A stretch of 27,285 bases of DNA from AA29 sp041481445 (GTDB taxonomy: Bacteria > Acidobacteriota > Vicinamibacteria > Fen-336), in NCBI GenBank assembly GCA_041481445.1, contig JBGPBV010000090.1:1-27285 (forward strand), written 5' to 3'. Positions 1-7,603 of this stretch are shown one piece after another (the first letter of the stretch is position 1; each line of letters opens with the position of its first letter). The notes below the pieces were generated by a model. That model ran no database searches, was not told the origin of the DNA, and was given only the letters and a program-made list of their open reading frames with translations. Position numbers and translations under genes: made by a program.

Positions 1-6
1 CGGACA

Positions 7-777
7 TCAGTTGTTGTTGCCGGCGTCGGTGCCGCCGTTATAGGGCACGGCGACGTTCCGGGTGAGGTTGTCGCGGTACTTGCCGTTCACGCCGGGGCCG
101 AAGAACTCGATTCCCTTGTCGGCCTGGGTCAGCCGGTTGCCGACCACGAAGACGCCTGTCTCGCCCACGCCGCTGACGACGATCCCCTTGGACGTCCCGC
201 CTCCCTGCTTGGTGACGGTGACGACGTCGTTGTCGAGGACCCGGTTCTCGGGGCCGGTGGCGACGATGCCGATGGCGGAGTTGTTGTTGGTCGTCCCCCC
301 CGTGAAGAGGACCTGGTTGCGGCGGATCAGCGCCCCCCGGCTGGCGACGGACATGCCCTCGTACGTCGCCTGGTCGATCCGCAGGTCCTCGATCACCACG
401 CCCGTGGCCGACGGGGGATTCACGTCGTCGACCCAGACCGCGACGGAGAAGCCGCGGATGGTGCCGTTCCGCACGACGAGGTTCTGGCGTGCGACGGCAA
501 ACACGCCCATCGCGGTCGTGCCGAGCCCGGCGGCGCTGCCGCCGAGCCGGTGGCCGCCAAGGTCCAGGATCACGTTGTTGGCCTGGATCTCGATCGCGTT
601 GCCGGAGGTCATCGTCGTGCTGAGGTCGTCGGTCAGGCAGTAGATGCCCTGGGCCGTGATCGTGTAGGGCAGGCTGGCGATGGCGGTGCACTGCGTGGTC
701 TCCGCCCGCGCGGGGGACGCGCCGAGCGTGAGGCCGGCGAGCAGGACGGCGAGTGTCGTCGGCTCGAGGAGGCGCAT
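7..777 (-). CDS. Secreted right-handed parallel beta-helix protein (copy 3 of 3)
   Basis: This 256-residue protein starts with a Sec signal peptide (about residues 1-25, hydrophobic LAVLLAGLTLG, cleavage near ARA-E). The mature part opens with a Cys pair in the pattern QCTAIASLPYTIT...GIYCLT, which may form a disulfide. It then runs as short strand repeats rich in N, G, V and I (NNVILDLGGHRLGG, NLVVRNGTIRGF, GVVIEDLRIDQ, ALIRRNQVLFTGG, ENRVLDNDV), the usual signature of NosD/pectate-lyase-like beta-helices. It ends in GGTDAGNNN, as do both upstream paralogues. It starts 5 bp after the stop of the preceding paralogue and has no clear Shine-Dalgarno, so coupled translation is likely. No catalytic residues can be assigned; the role could be carbohydrate binding or cleavage, or a surface structure. 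Confidence 0.85.
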   Translation of the reverse strand: MRLLEPTTLAVLLAGLTLGASPARAETTQCTAIASLPYTITAQGIYCLTDDLSTTMTSGNAIEIQANNVILDLGGHRLGGSAAGLGTTAMGVFAVARQNLVVRNGTIRGFSVAVWVDDVNPPSATGVVIEDLRIDQATYEGMSVASRGALIRRNQVLFTGGTTNNNSAIGIVATGPENRVLDNDVVTVTKQGGGTSKGIVVSGVGETGVFVVGNRLTQADKGIEFFGPGVNGKYRDNLTRNVAVPYNGGTDAGNNN

Positions 778-782
778 GGTCT

Positions 783-1562
783 TCAGTTGTTGTTCCCGGC
801 GTCGGTGCCGCCGTAGTACGGAGTGACCACGTCCCGGGTGACGTTGTCGCGGTACTTGCCGGTGCCGCCGAAGTCGATGAAGTCGATGCCCCGGTTGGCC
901 TGGGTGATGCGGTTCCCGACGATCAGGCTGCCCCCGTCGGCGCCGCTGCCGACAATGATCCCCCGGGAGGTCCCCAGTCCCTGCTCGGTGACGGTGACGA
1001 TGTCGTTGCCGAGGACGCGGTTCTCGGGACCACTGGCGACGATGGCGGCGGGGGCGACATTGGGGCCGTTCGCGGTCGTCCCTCCCGTGAACAGGATCTG
1101 GTTGTGGCGGATCACGGCGCCCCGCCCGGCGACCTGGATACCGGAAAAGGTCGCCTGGTCGATGCGCATGTCCTCGACGACCAGGCCGGTGGTCGACGCA
1201 GGATTCGAGTCATAGAGGTAGATCGCGACGTAGAAGCCACGGATGGTCCCGTTGCGGATCGTGACGTTCTGGCGCTGCAAGGCGAAGACCCCCGAGGCGG
1301 TGGTGCCGAGCCCGGCGGTGCTGCCGCCGAGACGGTGGCCGTTGAGGTCCAGCACGACGTTGTTGGCCTGGATCTCGATGGCACGGCCGGTCGTCATCGA
1401 CGTGTTGAGGTCGTCGGTCAGGCAGTAGATGCCCTGGGCGGTGATGACGGCGGGCAGGCTGGTGATGGCGGTGCACTGCGTCGTCTCCGCGCGCGCCGGG
1501 ACCGTGCCCAGGGCGAGGCCGGCGAGCAGGACGGCGAGTGACGACGGCTTGATCGGGCTCAT
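783..1562 (-). CDS. Secreted right-handed parallel beta-helix protein (copy 2 of 3)
   Basis: This 259-residue paralogue of its two neighbours has the same plan: signal peptide (SSLAVLLAGLALGTVPARA), Cys pair (QCTAITSLP...GIYCLT), beta-helix repeats (NNVVLDLNGHRLGG, NVTIRNGTIRGF, GLVVEDMRIDQ, AVIRHNQILFTGG) and the C-terminal GGTDAGNNN. An in-frame upstream extension to 1688 is low-complexity S/T/P text lying inside the preceding gene. I therefore start at the ATG whose next residues are SPIKPSS, just before the signal peptide and 7 bp after the previous stop. It is clearly closer to the copy ending at 7 than to the copy at 1570. Function is unknown beyond an extracytoplasmic beta-helix. Confidence 0.85.
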   Translation of the reverse strand: MSPIKPSSLAVLLAGLALGTVPARAETTQCTAITSLPAVITAQGIYCLTDDLNTSMTTGRAIEIQANNVVLDLNGHRLGGSTAGLGTTASGVFALQRQNVTIRNGTIRGFYVAIYLYDSNPASTTGLVVEDMRIDQATFSGIQVAGRGAVIRHNQILFTGGTTANGPNVAPAAIVASGPENRVLGNDIVTVTEQGLGTSRGIIVGSGADGGSLIVGNRITQANRGIDFIDFGGTGKYRDNVTRDVVTPYYGGTDAGNNN

Positions 1563-1569
1563 GGCCGCG

Positions 1570-2340
1570 TCAGTTGTTGTTGCCGGCGTCGAAGCCGCCG
1601 ATGAACGCGGTGACGGCGACGGTGGTCGTGAGGTTGTCGCGGTACTTCCCGTCCCCGGAGAGGTCGAAGACGATCGCGTCGTCCACACGGCTGATCCGGT
1701 TGTCGACCACGAGGTTGTCGATGCCCTCGGTGACGCGGATGCCGTAGGCGGTCTTGTTGCCCTGCTTCGTGACCGTGACGACGTCGTTGTCGATGACGCG
1801 GTGGGAGGACCCCGTCAGGTAGATGCCGGTCGCCTCCGCGTTGGCGCCGAGCAACGTCGTCCCTCCCGTGAAGAGCACCTGGTTGGACTGGACGAGGCAC
1901 CCGCGTCCGTGCACCTGGATGCCACGGTAGGTGTTGCGGTCGGCGCGGACATCCTCGACGACGTGCCCTTGCGAGACGTTGTAGGGGCTCGCGTCGTCCA
2001 GCCAGATCCCGATGAAGTAGCCCCGGACGGTGCCGTTCCGGATCGTGATGTTCTGGCGCTGGTTGGCGTAGATCCCGACCGCGAACGTGGCCGTCCCCGC
2101 GCTCTGCCCGGCGATCTTGTGGCTGTTCATGTCGAGGATGACGTTGCTGGCATTGATCTGCAGGGCCACGCCCGTCGTGATCGAGCTGGTGAGGTCGCCG
2201 GTGAGGCAGTAGACCCCTTTCGTGGTGATGGTGTAGGGCAGGCTGGGGATCGGGGTGCAGTTGAGGGTCTCCGCGGAGGCGGACGCGGCGAGCCCGAGGA
2301 CGGCGAGGACGGCGAGGGTGCGGGCGGCGGGTCGAGACAC
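1570..2340 (-). CDS. Secreted right-handed parallel beta-helix protein (copy 1 of 3)
   Basis: First transcribed and most divergent of three tandem paralogues, about 256 residues. It has a signal peptide (RTLAVLAVLGLAASASA then ETLNC), the Cys pair (NCTPIPSLP...GVYCLT), helix repeats (SNVILDMNSHKIAG, NITIRNGTVRGYF, HVVEDVRADRNTY, CLVQSNQVLFTGG, SHRVIDNDVVTVT) and the C-terminal FDAGNNN. Two GTG codons are possible starts, at 2346 and 2340. The AGGAG motif sits 7 nt before the second but only 1 nt before the first, so I choose 2340. It follows the anti-sigma gene by about 65 bp on the same strand, which suggests the trio is co-transcribed with, or controlled by, the sigma/anti-sigma pair. Confidence 0.85.
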   Translation of the reverse strand: MSRPAARTLAVLAVLGLAASASAETLNCTPIPSLPYTITTKGVYCLTGDLTSSITTGVALQINASNVILDMNSHKIAGQSAGTATFAVGIYANQRQNITIRNGTVRGYFIGIWLDDASPYNVSQGHVVEDVRADRNTYRGIQVHGRGCLVQSNQVLFTGGTTLLGANAEATGIYLTGSSHRVIDNDVVTVTKQGNKTAYGIRVTEGIDNLVVDNRISRVDDAIVFDLSGDGKYRDNLTTTVAVTAFIGGFDAGNNN

Positions 2341-2408
2341 GGTCACTCTCCTCTCACTGGTCGCCCTCGAACGGGGCTAGGACCAAGGAGCCGCACGGAG
2401 CGGCCGTG

Positions 2409-3464
2409 TTACCGCGGGTCTTGGGGGCTCGGCGGGCGCAACGTGCTCAATGCATTACGGAGCCGCCCGACTTCGGGAGAGCCCGGGTTGTCCGCGCCGA
2501 GCGCGCCCAGCTCCGCCTCCGCATCGTCCAGGAGGCCCGCCTCGACGAAGGCGAGCGCGGCGACCAGGTGCGAGGTCGGGGCCTGGGCACGCCGGGCGTC
2601 CACCTCGGCCAGGAGGGGGGGGCCGGCGACCTCGAAGCGCGCCTCCGGCGCGGGCGGCGCCGGAGCCGTGACCCGCTCGCCGCCGGCGAGCGCGGTGACC
2701 TGCCAGAGGTACGTGCGCCCGCGCGGCAACGCCTTGGTGGACGTCCACTCCGTCCCGGCTACGGGGCCGCTGGCCACCTGCTTCTGCAGGTCCCGGTCGA
2801 ACACGGCGACCTCGTAGGTCCGTGCCGCGGGATGAGAGGTCCACCGGAAGGTCGGCCGTTCCGCCCTCACGCGCGTCCCCCGCGGTGACAGTGGCGCGAA
2901 GGCGGCGGGCGTCTCCGTCCCCAGGACTTTCGAGCCCGCGGGCTGCAAGGCCGCGAGCCCAGCCGGTGCCGGGAGCACGCCTCGCAGCGCGGCCGTGACC
3001 GCATCGCGCATCCCGGGATCGAGCGAGGACACCCCGGACACCTTGCCGTCGGCGGAGACGCCCAGTCGCAAGTCACCGTCCTTCAAGGTCGCGACGGACG
3101 CCGGGGACGGGGTGACGACCCCGGCGCCCGGAGACGGCGTCGGCTCGGCGGGCCGATGCCACCGCGCGACGGCCACCGCCGCCACCGCCGCCGCCGCCGC
3201 CAGCAGCGCCATGCGCACCGGCAGGGGTCGGACGGCCAGGCGCCGCGGCCGCGCCATCTGCGCGTGCAGCGCGGCAAGCTCGTCCACCTCCTGGCGCAGG
3301 GCCGGGTCCCCGGCCAGCCGCTCCTCGAGATGGGCCCGCTCCTCGGGGTCGAGACGGCCCTCGACGTAGGCGGCGAGGTCGTCGAACGACGGCGCCTCCG
3401 CCACGGAGAGCCGCAGCTCGTCGCGGAAGAAGTCCTCGAGCTGCCCTTTTGGATCGCGTTTCAT
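2409..3464 (-). CDS. Membrane-anchored anti-sigma factor with extracytoplasmic FN3-like and helical domains
   Basis: The 351-residue protein has a cytoplasmic N-terminal part (about 1-80) resembling the anti-sigma domain helices: FDDLAAYVEGRLDPEERAHLEERLAGDP. The zinc-binding His and Cys residues of the classical ZAS motif are absent, so it would be a zinc-free variant. One transmembrane helix follows at about 82-100 (PVRMALLAAAAAVAAVAV). Beyond it are a Pro-rich linker, a Ser/Thr/Gly-rich stretch, an FN3-like beta domain at about 195-285 (RPTFRWTSHPAARTYEVAVFD...YLWQVTAL) and a C-terminal helical TPR-like segment (HLVAALAFVEAGLLDDAEAEL). It lies just downstream of the sigma gene, so it most likely sequesters that sigma at the membrane. 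About 250 residues outside the membrane could sense a signal or be a protease target. Confidence 0.8.
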   Translation of the reverse strand: MKRDPKGQLEDFFRDELRLSVAEAPSFDDLAAYVEGRLDPEERAHLEERLAGDPALRQEVDELAALHAQMARPRRLAVRPLPVRMALLAAAAAVAAVAVARWHRPAEPTPSPGAGVVTPSPASVATLKDGDLRLGVSADGKVSGVSSLDPGMRDAVTAALRGVLPAPAGLAALQPAGSKVLGTETPAAFAPLSPRGTRVRAERPTFRWTSHPAARTYEVAVFDRDLQKQVASGPVAGTEWTSTKALPRGRTYLWQVTALAGGERVTAPAPPAPEARFEVAGPPLLAEVDARRAQAPTSHLVAALAFVEAGLLDDAEAELGALGADNPGSPEVGRLRNALSTLRPPSPQDPR

Positions 3465-3488
3465 GACAAGAGCCCTCGCCCTCCCGTC

Positions 3489-3533
3489 CTCGGCTCGACC
3501 CGACGAGGCTCCAGAGCGTCGGGTCGGGCCGAG
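3489..3533 (-). promoter_or_regulatory. Long stem-loop between sigma and anti-sigma genes
   Basis: Positions 3489-3505 and 3517-3533 form a 17-bp inverted repeat with a single mismatch (a G-T wobble when transcribed) and an 11-nt loop. It lies in the 121-bp gap between the sigma stop and the anti-sigma start, about 25 nt before the anti-sigma ATG. There is no following U-run on the minus-strand transcript, so it does not look like a standard intrinsic terminator. It could be an attenuator, an RNA-processing or stability element, or a structure lowering anti-sigma translation. That it folds is a sequence observation; the role is inference. Confidence 0.5.
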
Positions 3534-3585
3534 TGGTCCCTCTCCTGGTGGTCCCCCTCTTGAAGAGCGCGACGAGCCCTCCGTG

Positions 3586-4635
3586 CTACCACCCGTCCCT
3601 CCGCAGCCGTCGCGCCAGCCGCTCGCGTGCGCACTTGCGCAGGTTGATCACCTGGCGGCGCGTCACTCCGAGCCAGGCCGCGATCCATTCGTCGTCCCGG
3701 GGCAGCTCGTCCCAGAGCTCGCGCAGACGCGCTTCCGGCATGTCGAGAGTCTGCGCGAGATCGGAGACGGTGGCGATCTCCGTGATCGGAAAGAGGCCGA
3801 TCATCCCCCGCCCGTCGGCGTCGCGCAGGTTGAGGAGCAGCGCGATACGCTGCCGCGGCGGCAGCTCGCGGATCTCGGACCAGAGGCGGGCCAGGAACGT
3901 CCGTTGGTGCAGCGCCTCCTCCGCGGAGGGCGCGGGATCGGCGACTTCGCGCGGGTGGGGCGAATCGTCGCCCTCGTCCCGGGGCCGGGACGAGGCCGGC
4001 TCGTCCGAGACGCCGAGGATCGCGGCCAGGGCATCCACGAGATCGTCGAAGCGCGCCGGCCCCGCCAGCCGGTCCAGGACGGCGGGCACGAGGTCGGGAA
4101 AGGCAATCGGCGCGACCTGGCGGCTCATCTCGGCCAGGCGGCCCGCCGACCGCGGATCCCAGGCCCCGCCCCGCCTCTTCGCGGGGCCGCACAGCCACTC
4201 GCGGCCGCTCCCCTCCCAGAGGGCGAGCCGCGGATCGCGGGTCAGGACGTACCGCGTCCGTGTGCGCAGCCGCGCGCGCTGGGGAGAACGCTCGCGCAGG
4301 AACGCGTGGCAGGCGTTGTGGGCGATCACGGCGACGTAGCTCGCGAAGGCGCGGATCGGCGGCTCGGAATCGCCACGGGCGCGCAGGGTGCGCAGGTGCG
4401 CGGCCAGGCGCAGCAGCACGCCCGCGTGGACGTCCTCGAGGTCGCTCGCCGCCGGCCCGCGCAGGTGGCCCCGGATCACCTCCCAGGCCAGCGGCGAGGC
4501 CTCGCGCTCCAGGATCTCGCCGAGCGAGCGGCGGGCGGACTCGTCGTCCGGCGCATCGAGGAAGGGCCGCAGGATCCGGTCGGTGTCGCGCTCGACGGCG
4601 GACTCCGCCGGGGTGAGGTTCGAAGTGGCGATCAT
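3586..4635 (-). CDS. Atypical ECF-like RNA polymerase sigma factor
   Basis: About 349 residues, long for an ECF sigma factor (usually near 200). The N-terminal half has a sigma-2-like pattern (LEDVHAGVLLRLAAHLRTL...IRAFASYVAVIAHNACHAFLRER), fitting regions 2.1-2.4. A long Arg/Pro/Asp-rich linker follows. The sigma-4-like part opens with ELPPRQRIALLLNLRD and ends with a helix-turn-helix (DEWIAAWLGVTRRQVINLRKCARERLARRL). Between these two pieces lies an insert of about 45 residues (GMIGLFPITEIATVSDLAQTL and following), which is unusual. The start is uncertain: ATG 4635 has GGAGG only 2 nt away, and an alternative GTG at 4671 has no visible ribosome site. It is followed by its probable anti-sigma factor and is divergent from the TPR-CHAT gene. 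Confidence 0.75.
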   Translation of the reverse strand: MIATSNLTPAESAVERDTDRILRPFLDAPDDESARRSLGEILEREASPLAWEVIRGHLRGPAASDLEDVHAGVLLRLAAHLRTLRARGDSEPPIRAFASYVAVIAHNACHAFLRERSPQRARLRTRTRYVLTRDPRLALWEGSGREWLCGPAKRRGGAWDPRSAGRLAEMSRQVAPIAFPDLVPAVLDRLAGPARFDDLVDALAAILGVSDEPASSRPRDEGDDSPHPREVADPAPSAEEALHQRTFLARLWSEIRELPPRQRIALLLNLRDADGRGMIGLFPITEIATVSDLAQTLDMPEARLRELWDELPRDDEWIAAWLGVTRRQVINLRKCARERLARRLRRDGW

Positions 4636-4672
4636 CTCCTCCGCGGTCGCGAGGAGGCACGAGGATAGCACC

Positions 4673-4692
4673 GGCGGCGGGCTCCCGCCGCC
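4673..4692. promoter_or_regulatory. GC-rich inverted repeat in the sigma/CHAT divergent promoter region
   Basis: GGCGGCGGG (4673-4681) and its exact complement CCCGCCGCC (4684-4692) are separated by 2 bp. They lie in the roughly 100-bp gap between the divergent sigma gene and the TPR-CHAT gene. The dyad could be an operator serving both directions. The sequence is simple and GC-rich in a GC-rich genome, so chance is a real alternative. If the sigma gene starts at its alternative GTG (4671), this element lies just upstream of that start. Confidence 0.3.
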
Positions 4693-4737
4693 AGCCCCCG
4701 CCCGGGGCTCGAGGCCGTAGCCGACGTATCATCCCGC

Positions 4738-7602
4738 GTGCGAATCGGGGCCGCCCTCGTCCTCCTCGGCGTCCTGGCGTCGGCCGCTGGCGCCCAGACG
4801 ACTCCCGGCGACGACAAGGCCCAGGCCGCCTTTCTCCTGGCCCAGGCGGATGCGCCGGCGCGCGAGCGCTGGCTGGAGGCGCACCGCGCCGCCCTCACCC
4901 CCGGCCTGGGTCGCGAGATCGCGGCCGCGGCACGGGTGCATTACCTGGCCAGCCGCTACGTGCAGGCGTTCGACGCGTACTCCCTCGCCTTGCACGTGGG
5001 CGAGATCGCCGACGATCGGGAGGGCCGCATGCGCGCCCTGGAGGGCCTCGGCAACGTGGAACGCTTCCGCGGCCGGCCGGTGGCGGCTCTCCCGTTCCTC
5101 GAGCGCGCGATGGGCGAAGCGGAGGCGGCGGGGGATCAGGCCGCCGTCGCCCGGATCCTGGGCGGAATGGGGAACGCGCGCCGCATGCTGGGCGAGTACG
5201 GGGCGTCCCTCGCCCTCTTCGACCGGGAGCTCGCGATCTTCGAGCGCCTCGGGGACACGGAGTGGATCGCCAGGACCCAGTTCAACATCGGCACCGGCCT
5301 GGGCGCGAGCGGCCGCTGCGCGGAGGCCATCCCTCACCTCGAACAGGCGCGCGCCGCGAACGAGGCGGCCGGCATGATGGCGGCGGCGGCGAACGCCTAC
5401 AACAACCTCGGCATCTGCCACACCACGCTCGGGAACTACGCGGCGGCCCTGGAGGCGTTCGAGCACTGCCTGCAGATCGCGGAAGCGACGGGCGAGCACA
5501 ACGACCTCGCCGCGCCGCTCGACAACATCGGCAACGTGTACCAGGCGCAGGGCGCGCTCCTGCGGGCCCTCGACTACTACCACCGCTCGAGTGCCCTTGC
5601 CTCCGCGCAAGGGGAGTACATGGCCGATTCGCTCACGAACGAGGGGGACGCGCTCCTCCAGCTCGGACGGCTTCCGGAAGCGCTGGCGACCCTCAAGCGG
5701 GCCCTCGCCCTGGCCGAGGAGTCCCATCGCCTGTCCAACGTCACCTGGGCGGCGGCGAGCCTGGCCGATGTCTACTGGCGTCTCGGGGACCGGCCGCGCG
5801 CGCTCCAGCTCCTGGATCACTGCCTGGAGACGGCCGAGCAGATGGAAGAGGCCCCGCTCATCGCGCGCGCGCGACGGCAGATCGCCGCCCTGCGGCTCGA
5901 GGACGGGAAGGCGGAGGCGGCCCTCGACATGGCCCAGCGCGCGGCGGACACGGCGCGCCGCTACGGGCTCCTCGAAGAGCTGTGGCCGGCCCTGATGGTG
6001 GCGGGACGCGCGCACCGCGCGCTCGCCCAACCCGACCCGGCCGAGGCCTCGCTGCGGGAGGCGGTGGACGTCGTCGAGGAGCTGCGGGCGCACGCGGTGG
6101 GACCGGAAGCCGATCGCGCCGCCTTCCTGGTCCCCCACGTCGCGCCCTATCAGGAGCTCGTCTCGCTCCTGGCCGACGGTGAACGGCCCTGGGACGCTCT
6201 CGCGGTCGCGGAGAAGAGCAAGGGGCGCGTGCTGCTCGACGTCATCGCCGGTGGCCGCACCGCGATCGGCGCCGCCCTGAGCAAGGAAGAACGGGCGGAG
6301 GAGCACCGCCTGGAGGCGGAGGTGCTGACGACGAACTCCGAGCTGCGCGCGCTGCGGCTGCGGCCCGAGCCCGACGGGGCACGACGGAAGGCGCTGGAGG
6401 GCGAGAGGGACGAGCGCCGGCGCGCGCTCGAGGATTGGCGCGCGCGTCAATACGCGGCGCACACCGAGCTGCGCGTGTTGCGGGGGGAATCGCCTCCGCT
6501 GGGCCGCGAGGACGTACGCGGGCTCCTTCCGGACGGCCGGACCGTGCTCCTGGAGTATTCGCTCGCCGGGCAGAGCGGCTACGTCTTCGTGCTCAGCGCC
6601 GGACCATCCGGTGAGCCGGTCCTGTCCGTGCACCGCCTCGACGTCCCCACGAGCGAGATCGTGCGCCTCGCTCGGGACCTGCGCGAGCGGCTCGCCGGCC
6701 GCGACCTCGATTTCGGCGAGCCGGCGGCGCGGCTGTACCAGGCGCTGCTGGCTCCGGCGCGCGACGTCCTCCGCGGTGCGCGGCACGTCGTGCTGGTTCC
6801 GGACGGCGCGCTCTGGGAGCTGCCCTTCCAGGCGCTGCGGCCGCGCGGCGGCCGCTACCTCGTCGAGGACGTCGCCGTCTCGTACGTGCCGTCGTTGTCC
6901 GTGCTGCGCGACATGCGCGCGCATCGACGGGCGCCGGACTCCGCGGGGGGCACCTTGCTCGCGGTGGGCAATCCCGACCTGGGCGCCTCCGCGCGCCGGC
7001 GCGCCCCTTCGGTCCTCATGTCGGAGCTGCAGCCGCTCCCGGAAGCGGAAGCCCAGGTGCGCGAGATCGGTCGCCTCTACGATCCGCATTCGTCGGCGGT
7101 GCGAGTGGGCACGGAGGCACGCGAATCGTGGCTCAAGCAGGAGGCCCCCCACTACCGCATCCTGCACCTGGCCACCCACGGCCTGCTCGACGACGCGAGC
7201 CCGCTGTATTCGCAGCTCGTCCTGGCCGCGCCCCGGCCGGGCGAGGGGGACGACGGCCTCCTGGAGGCGCGGGAGATCCTGGAGATGAACCTGGACGCCG
7301 ATCTCGTGGTGCTCTCCGCGTGCGAGACGGGCCGCGGGCAATCCGGGGCGGGCGAGGGGCTCATCGGCATGACCTGGGCCTTCTTCGTGGCCGGCTGTCC
7401 CGCGACCGTCGCCAGCCAATGGAAGGTGGAGGCGGCGAGCACGACCCGTCTCATGCTCGCCTTCCACCGACACCTGCGCGCCGGGCGCGCGCCCGCGGAG
7501 GCGCTCCGGCTGGCCGCGCTCGAGCAGCTCCGGCGCCCCGGCGAGCGGCACCCGTTCTACTGGGCCGGGTTCGTGGCCATGGGGGACGCGGACTCCCGCT
7601 AG
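4738..7602 (+). CDS. Secreted TPR-CHAT domain protein (caspase-like protease candidate)
   Basis: 954 residues from a GTG start. A signal peptide is visible (RIGAALVLLGVLASAAGA, residues 2-19), so the protein should act outside the cytoplasm. Residues about 50-440 are TPR repeats (AYNNLGICHTTLGNYAAALEAF, PLDNIGNVYQAQGALLRALDYY). A charged helical segment spans about 515-590. The C-terminal CHAT domain runs from about 650 to 950: LLAPARDVLRGARHVVLVPDGALWELPFQAL, then LATHGLLDD with His814 and LSACETGRG with Cys862. These two residues match the His/Cys dyad of clan CD (caspase-like) peptidases and both are intact. The end, RHPFYWAGFVAMGD, is typical of the family. It is divergent from a sigma/anti-sigma pair and followed after 1 bp by uup. 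The substrate is unknown. Confidence 0.9.
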   Translation: MRIGAALVLLGVLASAAGAQTTPGDDKAQAAFLLAQADAPARERWLEAHRAALTPGLGREIAAAARVHYLASRYVQAFDAYSLALHVGEIADDREGRMRALEGLGNVERFRGRPVAALPFLERAMGEAEAAGDQAAVARILGGMGNARRMLGEYGASLALFDRELAIFERLGDTEWIARTQFNIGTGLGASGRCAEAIPHLEQARAANEAAGMMAAAANAYNNLGICHTTLGNYAAALEAFEHCLQIAEATGEHNDLAAPLDNIGNVYQAQGALLRALDYYHRSSALASAQGEYMADSLTNEGDALLQLGRLPEALATLKRALALAEESHRLSNVTWAAASLADVYWRLGDRPRALQLLDHCLETAEQMEEAPLIARARRQIAALRLEDGKAEAALDMAQRAADTARRYGLLEELWPALMVAGRAHRALAQPDPAEASLREAVDVVEELRAHAVGPEADRAAFLVPHVAPYQELVSLLADGERPWDALAVAEKSKGRVLLDVIAGGRTAIGAALSKEERAEEHRLEAEVLTTNSELRALRLRPEPDGARRKALEGERDERRRALEDWRARQYAAHTELRVLRGESPPLGREDVRGLLPDGRTVLLEYSLAGQSGYVFVLSAGPSGEPVLSVHRLDVPTSEIVRLARDLRERLAGRDLDFGEPAARLYQALLAPARDVLRGARHVVLVPDGALWELPFQALRPRGGRYLVEDVAVSYVPSLSVLRDMRAHRRAPDSAGGTLLAVGNPDLGASARRRAPSVLMSELQPLPEAEAQVREIGRLYDPHSSAVRVGTEARESWLKQEAPHYRILHLATHGLLDDASPLYSQLVLAAPRPGEGDDGLLEAREILEMNLDADLVVLSACETGRGQSGAGEGLIGMTWAFFVAGCPATVASQWKVEAASTTRLMLAFHRHLRAGRAPAEALRLAALEQLRRPGERHPFYWAGFVAMGDADSR

Positions 7603-7603
7603 C

